From contig JAHHSU010000002.1 of NCBI GenBank assembly GCA_020025035.1, forward strand, positions 1 through 51,617: 51,617 nt of DNA. The letters are read 5' to 3'. The notes under the pieces are model-generated. The model was not told the origin of the DNA. It was given only the letters and a program-made list of their open reading frames with translations, and searched no databases. Within the stretch, counting starts at the first letter, position 1. The number at the start of each line of letters is the position of its first letter. Below are positions 24,204 to 32,396 of the stretch, piece after piece. Source of the stretch: Thomasclavelia sp. Lineage in GTDB: Bacteria > Bacillota_I > Bacilli_A > Erysipelotrichales > Coprobacillaceae. A program made the position numbers and the translations under genes.

Positions 24204-24521
24204 TTACACCTCCTGAATAACTATATATTTTGAATAACTTTCTTCTATAGTTTTTAATTGAATATACATTGTACAAAGGATTACTTGTAATGTAGTATCA
24301 TGACAATCATGAATACTTAATACTAGTTTTCCATTTTCCACTTCATACGTACATTTTTCAATCAATCCCATTTGATCAATAGCATTGATTCCACCAATCA
24401 AAATAGAACTAATTCCAGCACACACAATATCTTTACCACTTGGAGCAAATAATGCATGTCCACTAGCTTTAATTGATTGAATTTTATCTTTGCAAGATCG
24501 AGTAATCGTAATATTAACCAT
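24204..24521 (-). CDS. prp: Ribosomal-processing cysteine protease Prp (YsxB)
   Basis: 105-residue protease that trims the N-terminal extension of L27. The catalytic pair is visible: H22 in KASGHAL and C34 in DIVCAGISS. It sits between rplU (8-base overlap) and rpmA (2-base gap), the invariant place of ysxB. Start ATG 24521 gives the family N terminus MVNITITR; it lies inside the end of rplU with only a weak AAAG ribosome site, suggesting coupling to rplU translation. Confidence 0.94.
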   Translation of the reverse strand: MVNITITRSCKDKIQSIKASGHALFAPSGKDIVCAGISSILIGGINAIDQMGLIEKCTYEVENGKLVLSIHDCHDTTLQVILCTMYIQLKTIEESYSKYIVIQEV

Positions 24522-24822
24522 TAATACTTTCAATCACAAGTTTAGTATATGGTTGACGATGACCTTGTTTTTTATGGTAATGTTTTTTAGGATTATATTT
24601 ATAAATAATTACCTTTTTTTCTTTACCGTGTTTTTCTACTTTTGCAACAACAGATGCACCTTCTACATATGGAGCACCTACTTTAGTAGTATCTCCACCT
24701 ACAAATAATACTTTATCAAAAGTATATGTTTCTCCTTCATTGACATCTAATTTTTCTACAAAAATAGTTTGCCCAGCTTCAACTTTTAATTGTTTTCCAC
24801 CTGTTTCAATTATTGCGTACAT
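24514..24822 (-). CDS. rplU: 50S ribosomal protein L21
   Basis: 102-residue 23S rRNA-binding protein. [18 protein letters not shown] at the start and [20 protein letters not shown] at the end are diagnostic. ATG 24822 follows AGGAGGTG. It is first in rplU-prp-rpmA-obg and is preceded by a structured leader and a strong promoter. Confidence 0.97.
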   Translation of the reverse strand: MYAIIETGGKQLKVEAGQTIFVEKLDVNEGETYTFDKVLFVGGDTTKVGAPYVEGASVVAKVEKHGKEKKVIIYKYNPKKHYHKKQGHRQPYTKLVIESING

Positions 24823-24918
24823 TTTCGCACCTCCTATTAAATTTTCTCTAAGACTCACCAACAAAGGCAGCATTGCTTTAAAACCTTATATGTGTGGTTG
24901 TAGCCAGAGGTCTACAAC
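24823..24918 (-). ncRNA. Putative L21 leader RNA
   Basis: The 5' untranslated region of rplU contains a perfect 7-bp hairpin (24897-24903 with 24912-24918, GTTGTAG/CTACAAC) and GC-richer conserved-looking stretches (CAACAAAGGCAGCATTGC region) in otherwise AT-rich DNA. Bacillota carry an L21 leader motif in just this place. Identified by position and structure, not by a model search. Confidence 0.55.
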
Positions 24919-24924
24919 AATATG

Positions 24925-24953
24925 ATTTTAAACTAGATTACATGCTATGTCAA
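24925..24953 (-). promoter_or_regulatory. Promoter of rplU operon
   Basis: On the minus strand a perfect TTGACA (24948-24953), a 17-base spacer and TAAAAT (24925-24930). The transcript would begin right before the L21 leader. Confidence 0.75.
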
Positions 24954-25065
24954 CTAGCAAGCCTCTCTAAATTTAAAAAAAACGCTAAATATCCTTAAAA
25001 TAAACCAACTTTAAATTCAAAAACATAAAATAAATACTCATTTACTACTGTTCTTTACATTTATA

Positions 25066-25094
25066 CAAAAAGAAAGATGCTTACACATCTTTCT
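25066..25094 (-). terminator. Terminator of the galactitol-type PTS operon
   Basis: AGAAAGATG (25071-25079) pairs with CATCTTTCT (25086-25094) around a 6-base loop. On the minus strand it runs into TTTTTG just after the EIIC gene. Confidence 0.85.
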
Positions 25095-25106
25095 AATCCC
25101 ATATTA

Positions 25107-26444
25107 TTATTCCATTTTATCTTCTTTTACAATAATACTACGATTCCATATTGCAATACCTGCAGTGATTGCAACTAATATAGAAATCCCAATTGCTTTG
25201 TATTCTGACAATTTAATAATAATCCATGGTAAAGGACTTGATCCATAATCGATACTAGAAATTAAATTTTTTCCTTCAGGAATTGCAAAGTGTGCAGCTG
25301 ATGCAGCATTTGTAAATAAAGGTGCTAAATTAGTACCAATTAATAAACCAACAGCAATTACCATAACCCCTACTAAAAATGTTCTAAAGAAGTCTCCTTT
25401 TACTAAAGGTGTTACTAAAACAAACATAAATGGTAGTCCAGCTAAAGATGCAAATGGTAAGAATTGGTTACCTGGGACAATTAATGCTAATATTAATGTT
25501 ACAGGAACTAATACTAATGATACAGCTAATGTAACAGGATGTCCAACACTTACTGCTGAATCAAGACCAATATATAAACGTGATTTACCAGCAAATTTGC
25601 GTTGTATTAATTCTTGAACCGCTTCAGAAACTGGCATTAAACCTTCCATTAAAATTGCTGCCATTTTTGGAGTAAGTACAAGTACTGCTCCCATCACCAT
25701 GGCAAGATTAAGTGTTTTATTTACATCATATTTTGCTAGTAGTCCTAATATAATCCCAATAGAAACTCCTAATATTGCTGGGTCACCAAAAACACCAGCC
25801 TTTTTTTCGATATCCTTAGCATCAAATTTAATTTTATTAATTCCAGGAATATGATCTAAAATTTTATTAGCAACCCATGCAATTGGTACATAAGATGCTG
25901 AAAATCCATGTGGAATTGAAATTCCAGGTAATCCTAATTCTTTTTCTACTAAAGGAGCAGTTCTATCTGCAATTACCATTGTAATGACCATATTAATTCC
26001 TGCCATTAATAAGGCTATTCCTAAACTATTTGTTAATATGTATACTAGTGAACCTGTAAAAGCAAAATGCCAAAAATTCCAAATATCTATATTTACAGTT
26101 CTTGTAGTTCTTGTTAAAAGCATAATAACATTAATAAGTAAACATAATGGAATAATTAATACCCCAACAGATGATCCAAACGCAATAGCAGAAGCTGCTG
26201 GCCATCCTACATCTAATATATTTAAATTTAACCCAAAATTATTAACCATAGCTTCTGCTGCTGGTCCAAGATTTTCTGTAAGTAATGCAATAATTGCATT
26301 TAATCCAATAAACCCAATCCCCACTAAAATTCCAGATCTTAAAGCCTTTCCTAATTTTACTCTTAGACATAATGCAAAAATAGTAAAAATAATTGGCATC
26401 ATTACTGCCGGGCCAAGATTAACTAAATATTGTAATATATTCAT
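25107..26444 (-). CDS. PTS EIIC component, galactitol (GatC) family
   Basis: 445-residue membrane permease of a sugar phosphotransferase system, with about ten to twelve helices. Family features: N-terminal LQYLVNLGPAVMMPIIFTI, IWNFWHFAFTGSLVY, DRTAPLVEKELGLPGISIPHG (split: IADRTAPLVE, GLPGISIPHGFS) and QRKFAGKSRLYIGLDSAVSVGHP. It would import and pass phosphate to a hexitol or related sugar with the EIIA and EIIB proteins encoded just upstream. ATG 26444 with AGGAG at 8 bases is chosen over a GTG further up. No dehydrogenase, aldolase or kinase gene is adjacent, so the substrate is open. Confidence 0.9.
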   Translation of the reverse strand: MNILQYLVNLGPAVMMPIIFTIFALCLRVKLGKALRSGILVGIGFIGLNAIIALLTENLGPAAEAMVNNFGLNLNILDVGWPAASAIAFGSSVGVLIIPLCLLINVIMLLTRTTRTVNIDIWNFWHFAFTGSLVYILTNSLGIALLMAGINMVITMVIADRTAPLVEKELGLPGISIPHGFSASYVPIAWVANKILDHIPGINKIKFDAKDIEKKAGVFGDPAILGVSIGIILGLLAKYDVNKTLNLAMVMGAVLVLTPKMAAILMEGLMPVSEAVQELIQRKFAGKSRLYIGLDSAVSVGHPVTLAVSLVLVPVTLILALIVPGNQFLPFASLAGLPFMFVLVTPLVKGDFFRTFLVGVMVIAVGLLIGTNLAPLFTNAASAAHFAIPEGKNLISSIDYGSSPLPWIIIKLSEYKAIGISILVAITAGIAIWNRSIIVKEDKME

Positions 26445-26460
26445 AATTCTCACTCCTAAT

Positions 26461-26910
26461 TTAATTTAATTCATTATTAAGTAATTGACATATTTGATCG
26501 ATATTAGTTTCATTATATAGTTGGTCTAAAATATCTATTTTAGAAAAAAATCCCATTAATTTTGTCAACATACCAACTTGTTCTTCTTTTTCTTTAACTA
26601 ATAATACAAATGCCATATCTACATCTACTGCATTATTTGTACACATTTCTTTAAACAAACACGATTGATCAAACCTAACAAATACTATACCAGGCTTTAA
26701 AACATGGATAGAATCGGTATGAGGAATTGCAACCCCGTATTTTTCTGTTTTTAATCCAGTAGGATAAATAGATTCTCTATCCAAAATAGCACTTGAAAAG
26801 GAATCAGAAACATAACCTAAACTAACTAGTTTTTTTGATATTTCTTTTAAGAATTCTTCACTATCTTTAAATGATTCTTGTAAAAAAACAATCTCTTTTT
26901 CAATCATCAT
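26461..26910 (-). CDS. PTS EIIA component, fructose/galactitol type
   Basis: 149-residue cytosolic phosphocarrier of the PTS EIIA-2 (mannitol/fructose/galactitol) fold. The phosphorylated His is H64 in YGVAIPHTDSIHV, a clear family motif. It receives phosphate from HPr and passes it to the EIIB protein. The start is TAATG-coupled to the end of the EIIB gene (1-base overlap); a second ATG follows at once with better spacing from GAGGA. The gene order is EIIB-EIIA-EIIC. Confidence 0.9.
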   Translation of the reverse strand: MMIEKEIVFLQESFKDSEEFLKEISKKLVSLGYVSDSFSSAILDRESIYPTGLKTEKYGVAIPHTDSIHVLKPGIVFVRFDQSCLFKEMCTNNAVDVDMAFVLLVKEKEEQVGMLTKLMGFFSKIDILDQLYNETNIDQICQLLNNELN

Positions 26911-27203
26911 TATTCCTCTTGTAAACCTAATATTTCTACAATTTCATCTATTAACTTATCAGCACCCATGCCTGTTATAAATGGTAATCCCGATATAACA
27001 GGTATACCTACATCTCCTGAATATTGTGCTGTTGTTACAATCAAATCATGTCCTTGTGCTTTTGTGTTAAGTTCTGCTACGGTACATTGTGTAAACGAAA
27101 CTTCTGATAATAAATTTTTATTTTCTAAACCCGATTTTAATTTTTGTAATGCAACTGTAGATGTGGCAATTCCAGCTCCACATGCAACAATAATTTTTTT
27201 CAT
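26910..27203 (-). CDS. PTS EIIB component, galactitol (GatB) family
   Basis: 97-residue cytosolic phosphocarrier. MKKIIVACGAGIATSTVA carries the active Cys 8 in the CxxGxxTS loop of the lactose/galactitol EIIB fold. ATG 27203 is preceded by AAAGGAG at 8 bases; an ATG at 27221 lies upstream of that ribosome site and is rejected. It is the first gene of the EIIB-EIIA-EIIC transcript. Confidence 0.92.
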   Translation of the reverse strand: MKKIIVACGAGIATSTVALQKLKSGLENKNLLSEVSFTQCTVAELNTKAQGHDLIVTTAQYSGDVGIPVISGLPFITGMGADKLIDEIVEILGLQEE

Positions 27204-27387
27204 AAAAATAACTCCTTTCATTATACTTCGCCTATTTTGTAACCCCTTTAATAAGTGGTTAAAAAAAATAATAATTGATTATTTAGTAAATCGTTTAATC
27301 CCTCCTAATATTTTTTAGGAATACATCTTTTTTTGAAAAAGTACACCTCTTAATAATAGAGTAATCAATTATGCATCTAATGTCAAT

Positions 27388-27405
27388 ACAATTTGCAAGA
27401 ATTGT
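27388..27405 (-). promoter_or_regulatory. Operator-like palindrome upstream of the PTS genes
   Basis: ACAATT and AATTGT flank a 6-base centre as a perfect inverted repeat, with further TTGACA-like and TTGTC repeats around it (27381-27410). It lies about 185 bases before the EIIB start within the 27204-27535 gap. No catabolite-response element was found. The role is inferred from symmetry and location only. Confidence 0.3.
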
Positions 27406-27535
27406 CAATTTTTGTCTCTTAGCTATCAACACATGTACTATTGCACCCTATACTAACAATGTAGAAAGCCTGATACATTAATATAAATTTTTCACCCTTG
27501 TCATACTTTTATAGAATATTTTGTTTTATCATTGA

Positions 27536-27573
27536 ATAATAATATAGACCAATGAGATAATCATTGGTCTATT
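27536..27573 (-). terminator. Terminator after thrS
   Basis: ATAGACCAATGA (27543-27554) pairs with TCATTGGTCTAT (27561-27572) around a 6-base loop. On the minus strand it is followed by ATTATTATT, only moderately T-rich. Confidence 0.65.
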
Positions 27574-27576
27574 ACT

Positions 27577-29484
27577 TTATTTAATTGATTTATTTTGGAT
27601 TTCTTCTTGAATCATTGTCATAAATTGATCTAAAGAAACTGTAGTTTGTTCTTGTTTTCCATATGCTCGATACGTTACTTTTTCTTCATCACGTTCAATA
27701 TCTCCTAACACAAGTTGATATGGTATCTTTTTAACTTGTGCTTCTCTGATTTTATAACCTAATTTTTCATCTCGTATATCATTTTCTACACGTATTCCTG
27801 CATTTTTTAAAATATTTGTAACCTTAGAAGCATATGCTTGATGATATTCATTGTTAACTCCAATTACTTTAACTTGTATAGGAGCTAACCACGTTGGAAA
27901 TGCACCTGCATAATGTTCAATTAAAATTCCCATAAAGCGTTCCATTGATCCATATACTACTCGATGAATCATAACAGGACGATGTTTTTGACCATCTTCA
28001 CTTACATAAGTTAAATCAAATCTTTCTGGTAAGTTAAAATCTAATTGAATTGTTCCACATTGCCATTCACGACCTAATGCATCTTTAATTTTAAAGTCTA
28101 ATTTGGGTCCATAAAATGCTCCATCTCCTGGATTTAAAACATAATCAATATTTTTAGAATTTAATGCATTTTGTAAAGCATTTTCTGCAATTTCCCATAT
28201 TTGATCTGATCCTATTGCCTTTTGAGGTTTTGTTGACAGTTCAATATGATATTCAAACCCAAATATATCTTTATAAAAATGATCTATTAATTCAATTACC
28301 CCTATAATTTCTGATTCGATTTGATCTGGGGTCATAAAAATATGAGCATCATCTTGTGTAAAATTTCTTACCCTAAATAAGCCATGTAATGCTCCACTAA
28401 ATTCATGACGATGTACTAAACCTAATTCACCCATTCGCATTGGAAAATCACGATAAGAATGTAATCCATTTTTATACACCAAAATTGCTCCTGGACAGTT
28501 CATTGGTTTAATTGCAAAATCTATTTCATCAATACTAGATGTATACATGTTTTCACGATAATTAAACCAATGTCCTGATGTTTCCCATAATTCTCTATTT
28601 AACATAATAGGAGTTTTTATCTCTTTATACCCTGCTTTTTTATGTTCTTCTTTCCATAATTTTTCTAATTCATTTCTAATTACCATTCCATTTGGCAATA
28701 AAAATGGAAATCCTGGCCCATATTCAGACATGAAAAACAAATCAAGTTCTTTTCCTAATTTTCGATGATCTCTTTTTTCAGCTTCTTCTAATAGTGTTAA
28801 GTAATTCTCCAAGCTTTCTTTAGTAAAATGACTAGTTCCATAAATTCTTTGCAACTGCTTATTTTTTGCATCTCCACGCCAATATGCTCCTGCTAAAGAC
28901 ATCAACTTAAAATGTTTTATCATTCCAGTTTTTAATAAATGAGGGCCTCTACATAAATCACAAAAGTCTCCTTGACTATATAATGAAATTGTTCCATCTT
29001 CTAAATCATTAATTAATTCAGTTTTATAAGGATCATTACCAAATATTTTTAATGCTTCTTGTTTAGAAACTTCTTTTCGAATAATAGTATCCCCTTTAGA
29101 TACAATTCTTTTCATTTCTTTTTCGATTCTAGGTAAATCTTCTTCTGTAATAAGTGGCTCTACATCTACATCGTAATAAAATCCATTTTCAATATTTGGA
29201 CCTACTCCAAATTTTGCATTTGGATATAAATTTTTAATTGCTTCTGCCATTAAATGTGCAGTAGAGTGATTTAATACTGCAAATGCTTCTTTAGTATCTT
29301 GAGTAATTAATTCTAATGTTGCGTCTTCTTTAATCGGACGATTCAATTCTACTATTGTATCGTTTACTTTTGCTACTACACATTGTTTTGCTAAAGAAGG
29401 TGATATCCCCTTTGCAATTTCAAGTGCAGTAATTCCTTTTTCAAAATCCTTAATTGTTCCATCTAAAAAAGTTATTTTAATCAT
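27577..29484 (-). CDS. thrS: Threonine--tRNA ligase
   Basis: 635-residue class II synthetase that charges tRNA-Thr. TGS domain (1-62), editing/SAD domain with HSTAHLMAEA and CRGPHLLKTG, catalytic core with MNCPGAILVYK (zinc Cys), the class II motif region HRHEFSGALHGLFRVRNFTQDD (split: HRHEFSG, FRVRNFTQDDAHIF) and PVMIHRVVYGSMERF, then an anticodon-binding domain from about 535. Length is normal. It overlaps the GNAT gene by 8 bases and both lie behind a threonine T-box, so expression should rise when uncharged tRNA-Thr accumulates. The start has AAAGGAG. Confidence 0.97.
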   Translation of the reverse strand: MIKITFLDGTIKDFEKGITALEIAKGISPSLAKQCVVAKVNDTIVELNRPIKEDATLELITQDTKEAFAVLNHSTAHLMAEAIKNLYPNAKFGVGPNIENGFYYDVDVEPLITEEDLPRIEKEMKRIVSKGDTIIRKEVSKQEALKIFGNDPYKTELINDLEDGTISLYSQGDFCDLCRGPHLLKTGMIKHFKLMSLAGAYWRGDAKNKQLQRIYGTSHFTKESLENYLTLLEEAEKRDHRKLGKELDLFFMSEYGPGFPFLLPNGMVIRNELEKLWKEEHKKAGYKEIKTPIMLNRELWETSGHWFNYRENMYTSSIDEIDFAIKPMNCPGAILVYKNGLHSYRDFPMRMGELGLVHRHEFSGALHGLFRVRNFTQDDAHIFMTPDQIESEIIGVIELIDHFYKDIFGFEYHIELSTKPQKAIGSDQIWEIAENALQNALNSKNIDYVLNPGDGAFYGPKLDFKIKDALGREWQCGTIQLDFNLPERFDLTYVSEDGQKHRPVMIHRVVYGSMERFMGILIEHYAGAFPTWLAPIQVKVIGVNNEYHQAYASKVTNILKNAGIRVENDIRDEKLGYKIREAQVKKIPYQLVLGDIERDEEKVTYRAYGKQEQTTVSLDQFMTMIQEEIQNKSIK

Positions 29485-29998
29485 TGTAATCTCCTTTCAA
29501 TTGTATCCAATATCTTTGATATATTTTATTGGTTGTAAGCTCTAATCTTTGATCTTCCAATACTCCTCCACATTTTTGAATTACTTTTTGTGAAGCAATA
29601 TTTGTGTCTAGACAAGTTAACAGAACTCTTTTCATTCCTAATTCTTTGCATTTTTCTAATGCAAATTCTAACATATACGTTGCATGTCCTTTTTGACGCT
29701 CACTTGGTAAAACACTATATCCAATATTTCCACCATAACAAAATAAGTATTCATTTAATTCATGACGAATATTTATTGTACCAATCATTCTATCATCTTC
29801 GATAAGAAAATATGTTGACGCAGGTTTTAAATGTTTTGGTACGTGACGATGAAAATGTAAATCTTCCATGTATACTATCCATTTGGAATATTCCATCGTT
29901 TCAAAGCCACCTGATCCACAAATTGGTACATTGTCAAATTCATTAATGTATTGTTCTACCATTGATTGATAAGACATATTAGGAAAACATAATTTCAT
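29477..29998 (-). CDS. GNAT family N-acetyltransferase
   Basis: 173-residue predicted acetyltransferase. The acetyl-CoA binding signature is seen in GGNIGYSVLPSERQKGHATYM (short of it: SERQKGHAT) followed by LEKCKELGMKRVLLTCLDTNIASQKVIQKCGG, typical of GNAT motifs A and B. The acceptor is unknown. It is the first gene after the threonine T-box and is translationally coupled to thrS (8-base overlap), so it is induced together with ThrRS. That placement is uncommon and may point to a role in translation or amino-acid detoxification. AGGAGGAAG precedes the ATG. Confidence 0.85.
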   Translation of the reverse strand: MKLCFPNMSYQSMVEQYINEFDNVPICGSGGFETMEYSKWIVYMEDLHFHRHVPKHLKPASTYFLIEDDRMIGTINIRHELNEYLFCYGGNIGYSVLPSERQKGHATYMLEFALEKCKELGMKRVLLTCLDTNIASQKVIQKCGGVLEDQRLELTTNKIYQRYWIQLKGDYND

Positions 29999-30013
29999 TT
30001 AATTCTTCCTCCT

Positions 30014-30224
30014 AACAAAAAGATTTCGCCGCTAAGGACGAAATCTCGTGGTACCACCTTAATTTATCATTATATTAATGACCTCATTGTTTTAACGCAA
30101 CATACGGCATTCTCTTTCGAGTGCAGTTTATAGGGAGTATTTAATCATCTATTCAAAAACTTTCACCAACCGTTTTCTCTCTACTCAAATCAATGAATAA
30201 ACGTATCCTAATCATCACTTTTCA
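30014..30224 (-). promoter_or_regulatory. T-box leader, threonine-specific
   Basis: Read on the minus strand, the T-box sequence AAGGTGGTACCACGAG lies at 30045-30060, followed by the terminator stem AGATTTCG/CGAAATCT (30021-30046) and T run. Stem I surrounds a specifier loop in which AAATACTCC places ACT (Thr) at 30136-30138, agreeing with the thrS gene it controls. When uncharged tRNA-Thr pairs with the specifier and T-box, the antiterminator forms and GNAT-thrS is transcribed. Confidence 0.9.
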
Positions 30225-30230
30225 CTTATA

Positions 30231-30258
30231 ATGATACTATTTTTTTTAATGATGTCAA
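30231..30258 (-). promoter_or_regulatory. Promoter of the thrS T-box transcript
   Basis: Perfect TTGACA on the minus strand (30253-30258), 16-base spacer, TATCAT (30231-30236). Confidence 0.65.
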
Positions 30259-30310
30259 CTACTTTTAATCCTTATTTAAATATTTCTAATTAGCACCTTT
30301 TTTGATTTTT

Positions 30311-30319
30311 TGTTATAAT
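30311..30319 (+). promoter_or_regulatory. Extended -10 promoter of nadE
   Basis: TGTTATAAT at 30311-30319 is a TGn plus perfect -10, 26 bases before the nadE start; the -35 side is only T-rich. Confidence 0.55.
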
Positions 30320-30344
30320 AAAGTAACAACGGAGGTTTTATAAT

Positions 30345-32255
30345 ATGAAAGATGGATTTATCAAAGTGGCGAGTGCTACAATACACACTACAATTGCAAA
30401 TTGTAAAGAAAATACTAAACAAATTATTCAAATGATAGAAACAGCATATAAAGCTCAAACTAAACTAATTGTCTTTCCTGAATTAAGTATTACTGGCTAT
30501 AGCTGTGAGGATCTTTTTTTTCAAGATACCCTGCTTTATGATGCATTAAATGGATTAAATGATATTATTCATTTTTCTAACAATAAAGATATTTTAATTA
30601 TAGTTGGTTTACCTTACCAATTTCAAGGAAAATTATATAATGTAGCAGCTGTTATTTATAATGGCAAATTACTTGCATTAGTTCCTAAAATTCATATTCC
30701 TACCTACAATGAATTTTATGAAGGAAGACACTTTACTAGTGGATTAGATATAGACACTACAGTACAATATCAAAATGAACCTATTCCATTTTCTTCTCAA
30801 CTTATATTTCAAAATTTACACATGCCATCTATGAGTATTGGTATTGAAATATGTGAAGATTTATGGGTTCCTTTACCACCTAGTACCCATCTAGTACTAA
30901 ATGGTGCTACAATTATTGCCAATTTATCAGCTAGTAACGAATTAACTGGAAAAAGTGATTATCGAAGATTATTGATACAATCTCATTCTGCACGAAATAT
31001 TTGTGCATACCTATATGCTAGTGCAGGAAGTGGGGAATCAACTACAGACATAGTATTTAGTGGACATCGTATAATTTGTGAAAATGGGACTATTTTAAAC
31101 CAATCCCCATGCTTTCAAGTAGGACTAACTTACGCTACAATAGATGTTAATAAACTACAAAATGAAAGACGTAAAATTTCTACCTTTACTACACAACATC
31201 ATTATCATCATATCTATTTTGATATGCCTTTATCAACGACTAAATTAGAAAACCATTTTAATCCTCACCCATTTGTACCAAATTCAAAAGAAGTACTAGA
31301 AAAACGTTGTAGTGAGATCTTACGTATTCAATCAGAAGGATTAAAACAACGATTAAAAGCAACTAATACAAATAAACTTGTCATTGGAATATCTGGTGGC
31401 CTTGACTCAACACTTGCATTATTAGTAGCACATCGTACATTTCAAGAGTTAAAAATTCCAACTAGCAATATATATGCTATTACCATGCCATGTTTTGGTA
31501 CAACTTCTAGAACTATCCATAATGCATTAGGTATTATGAAAGAATTAAAAGTTACATCAATGAGTATTGATATTCAAAATGCAGTATTACAACATTTTAA
31601 AGATATTAATCATGATCAAAATTTACATGATTTAACTTTTGAGAATGCTCAAGCTAGAGAAAGAACACAAATTTTAATGGATATGTCAAACAAATTAGGA
31701 GCTATTGTACTAGGTACTGGTGATTTATCAGAGATTGCTTTAGGATGGTCTACCTATAATGGAGATCATATGTCAATGTATGGAATCAATAGTTCTGTCC
31801 CAAAAACATTAATTAAACATCTTATCTCATATATTAGCTATCAACATATAGATACTACGCTATTTACATTATTACAAGATATTCTTGATACACCAGTTTC
31901 CCCTGAATTACTCCCTTCGTCTCATGATCAAATAGTACAAATCACAGAAGATATAGTAGGTCCTTATGAATTACATGATTTCTTCTTATACTATGTAGTA
32001 CGTTTTGGTTATGAACCTACAAAACTATTTCGTATAGCACATATCACATTTCAATCAAAATATGATGATCAAACCATCCTTAAATGGTTAAAAGTTTTCT
32101 ATCAACGTTTTATCAGCCAACAATTTAAGCGTAGCTGTATTCCTGATGGTCCTAAAGTAGGAAGTGTCGCCTTATCACCTCGAGGAGACTTACGCATGCC
32201 TAGTGATGCTAATTACCAAGCATGGCTAGAAGCACTAAATCATCTATCAATCTAA
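30345..32255 (+). CDS. nadE: Glutamine-dependent NAD+ synthetase
   Basis: 636-residue two-domain enzyme that amidates nicotinate adenine dinucleotide to NAD. Residues 1-290 form a nitrilase-type glutaminase: catalytic E46 in FPELSITGY, Lys in LVPKIHIPTYNEFYE and Cys in IGIEICEDLW. From about 320 on is the ATP pyrophosphatase domain with ISGGLDSTLALL and GTGDLSEIALGWSTYNGDH. An ammonia tunnel between domains is expected. This is the long glutamine-using type, not the 270-residue ammonia-dependent form of B. subtilis. It is a single-gene unit with GGAGG before the ATG and a strong terminator after it. Confidence 0.97.
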   Translation: MKDGFIKVASATIHTTIANCKENTKQIIQMIETAYKAQTKLIVFPELSITGYSCEDLFFQDTLLYDALNGLNDIIHFSNNKDILIIVGLPYQFQGKLYNVAAVIYNGKLLALVPKIHIPTYNEFYEGRHFTSGLDIDTTVQYQNEPIPFSSQLIFQNLHMPSMSIGIEICEDLWVPLPPSTHLVLNGATIIANLSASNELTGKSDYRRLLIQSHSARNICAYLYASAGSGESTTDIVFSGHRIICENGTILNQSPCFQVGLTYATIDVNKLQNERRKISTFTTQHHYHHIYFDMPLSTTKLENHFNPHPFVPNSKEVLEKRCSEILRIQSEGLKQRLKATNTNKLVIGISGGLDSTLALLVAHRTFQELKIPTSNIYAITMPCFGTTSRTIHNALGIMKELKVTSMSIDIQNAVLQHFKDINHDQNLHDLTFENAQARERTQILMDMSNKLGAIVLGTGDLSEIALGWSTYNGDHMSMYGINSSVPKTLIKHLISYISYQHIDTTLFTLLQDILDTPVSPELLPSSHDQIVQITEDIVGPYELHDFFLYYVVRFGYEPTKLFRIAHITFQSKYDDQTILKWLKVFYQRFISQQFKRSCIPDGPKVGSVALSPRGDLRMPSDANYQAWLEALNHLSI

Positions 32256-32274
32256 AATTATTGCACTCATACTA

Positions 32275-32312
32275 AAAAAATGGAAAGATAACGTATCTTT
32301 CCATTTTCATTT
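32275..32312 (+). terminator. Terminator after nadE
   Basis: TGGAAAGATA (32281-32290) pairs with TATCTTTCCA (32294-32303) around ACG, flanked by A and T tracts. Confidence 0.9.
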
Positions 32313-32396
32313 TTAAAGTATTTATATTTTACAATCTGTTGATAAGATATTAAAATCATGGATTTAATCATCCAAACTAATTATTCTACTATACGA

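Noticed and set aside
27380-27410. Sigma-54 (-24/-12) promoter before the PTS operon
   Set aside because: A TTGACA...TTGCA arrangement is present, but the spacing is wrong by one base and the GG of the -24 element is missing; no sigma-54 activator is nearby.
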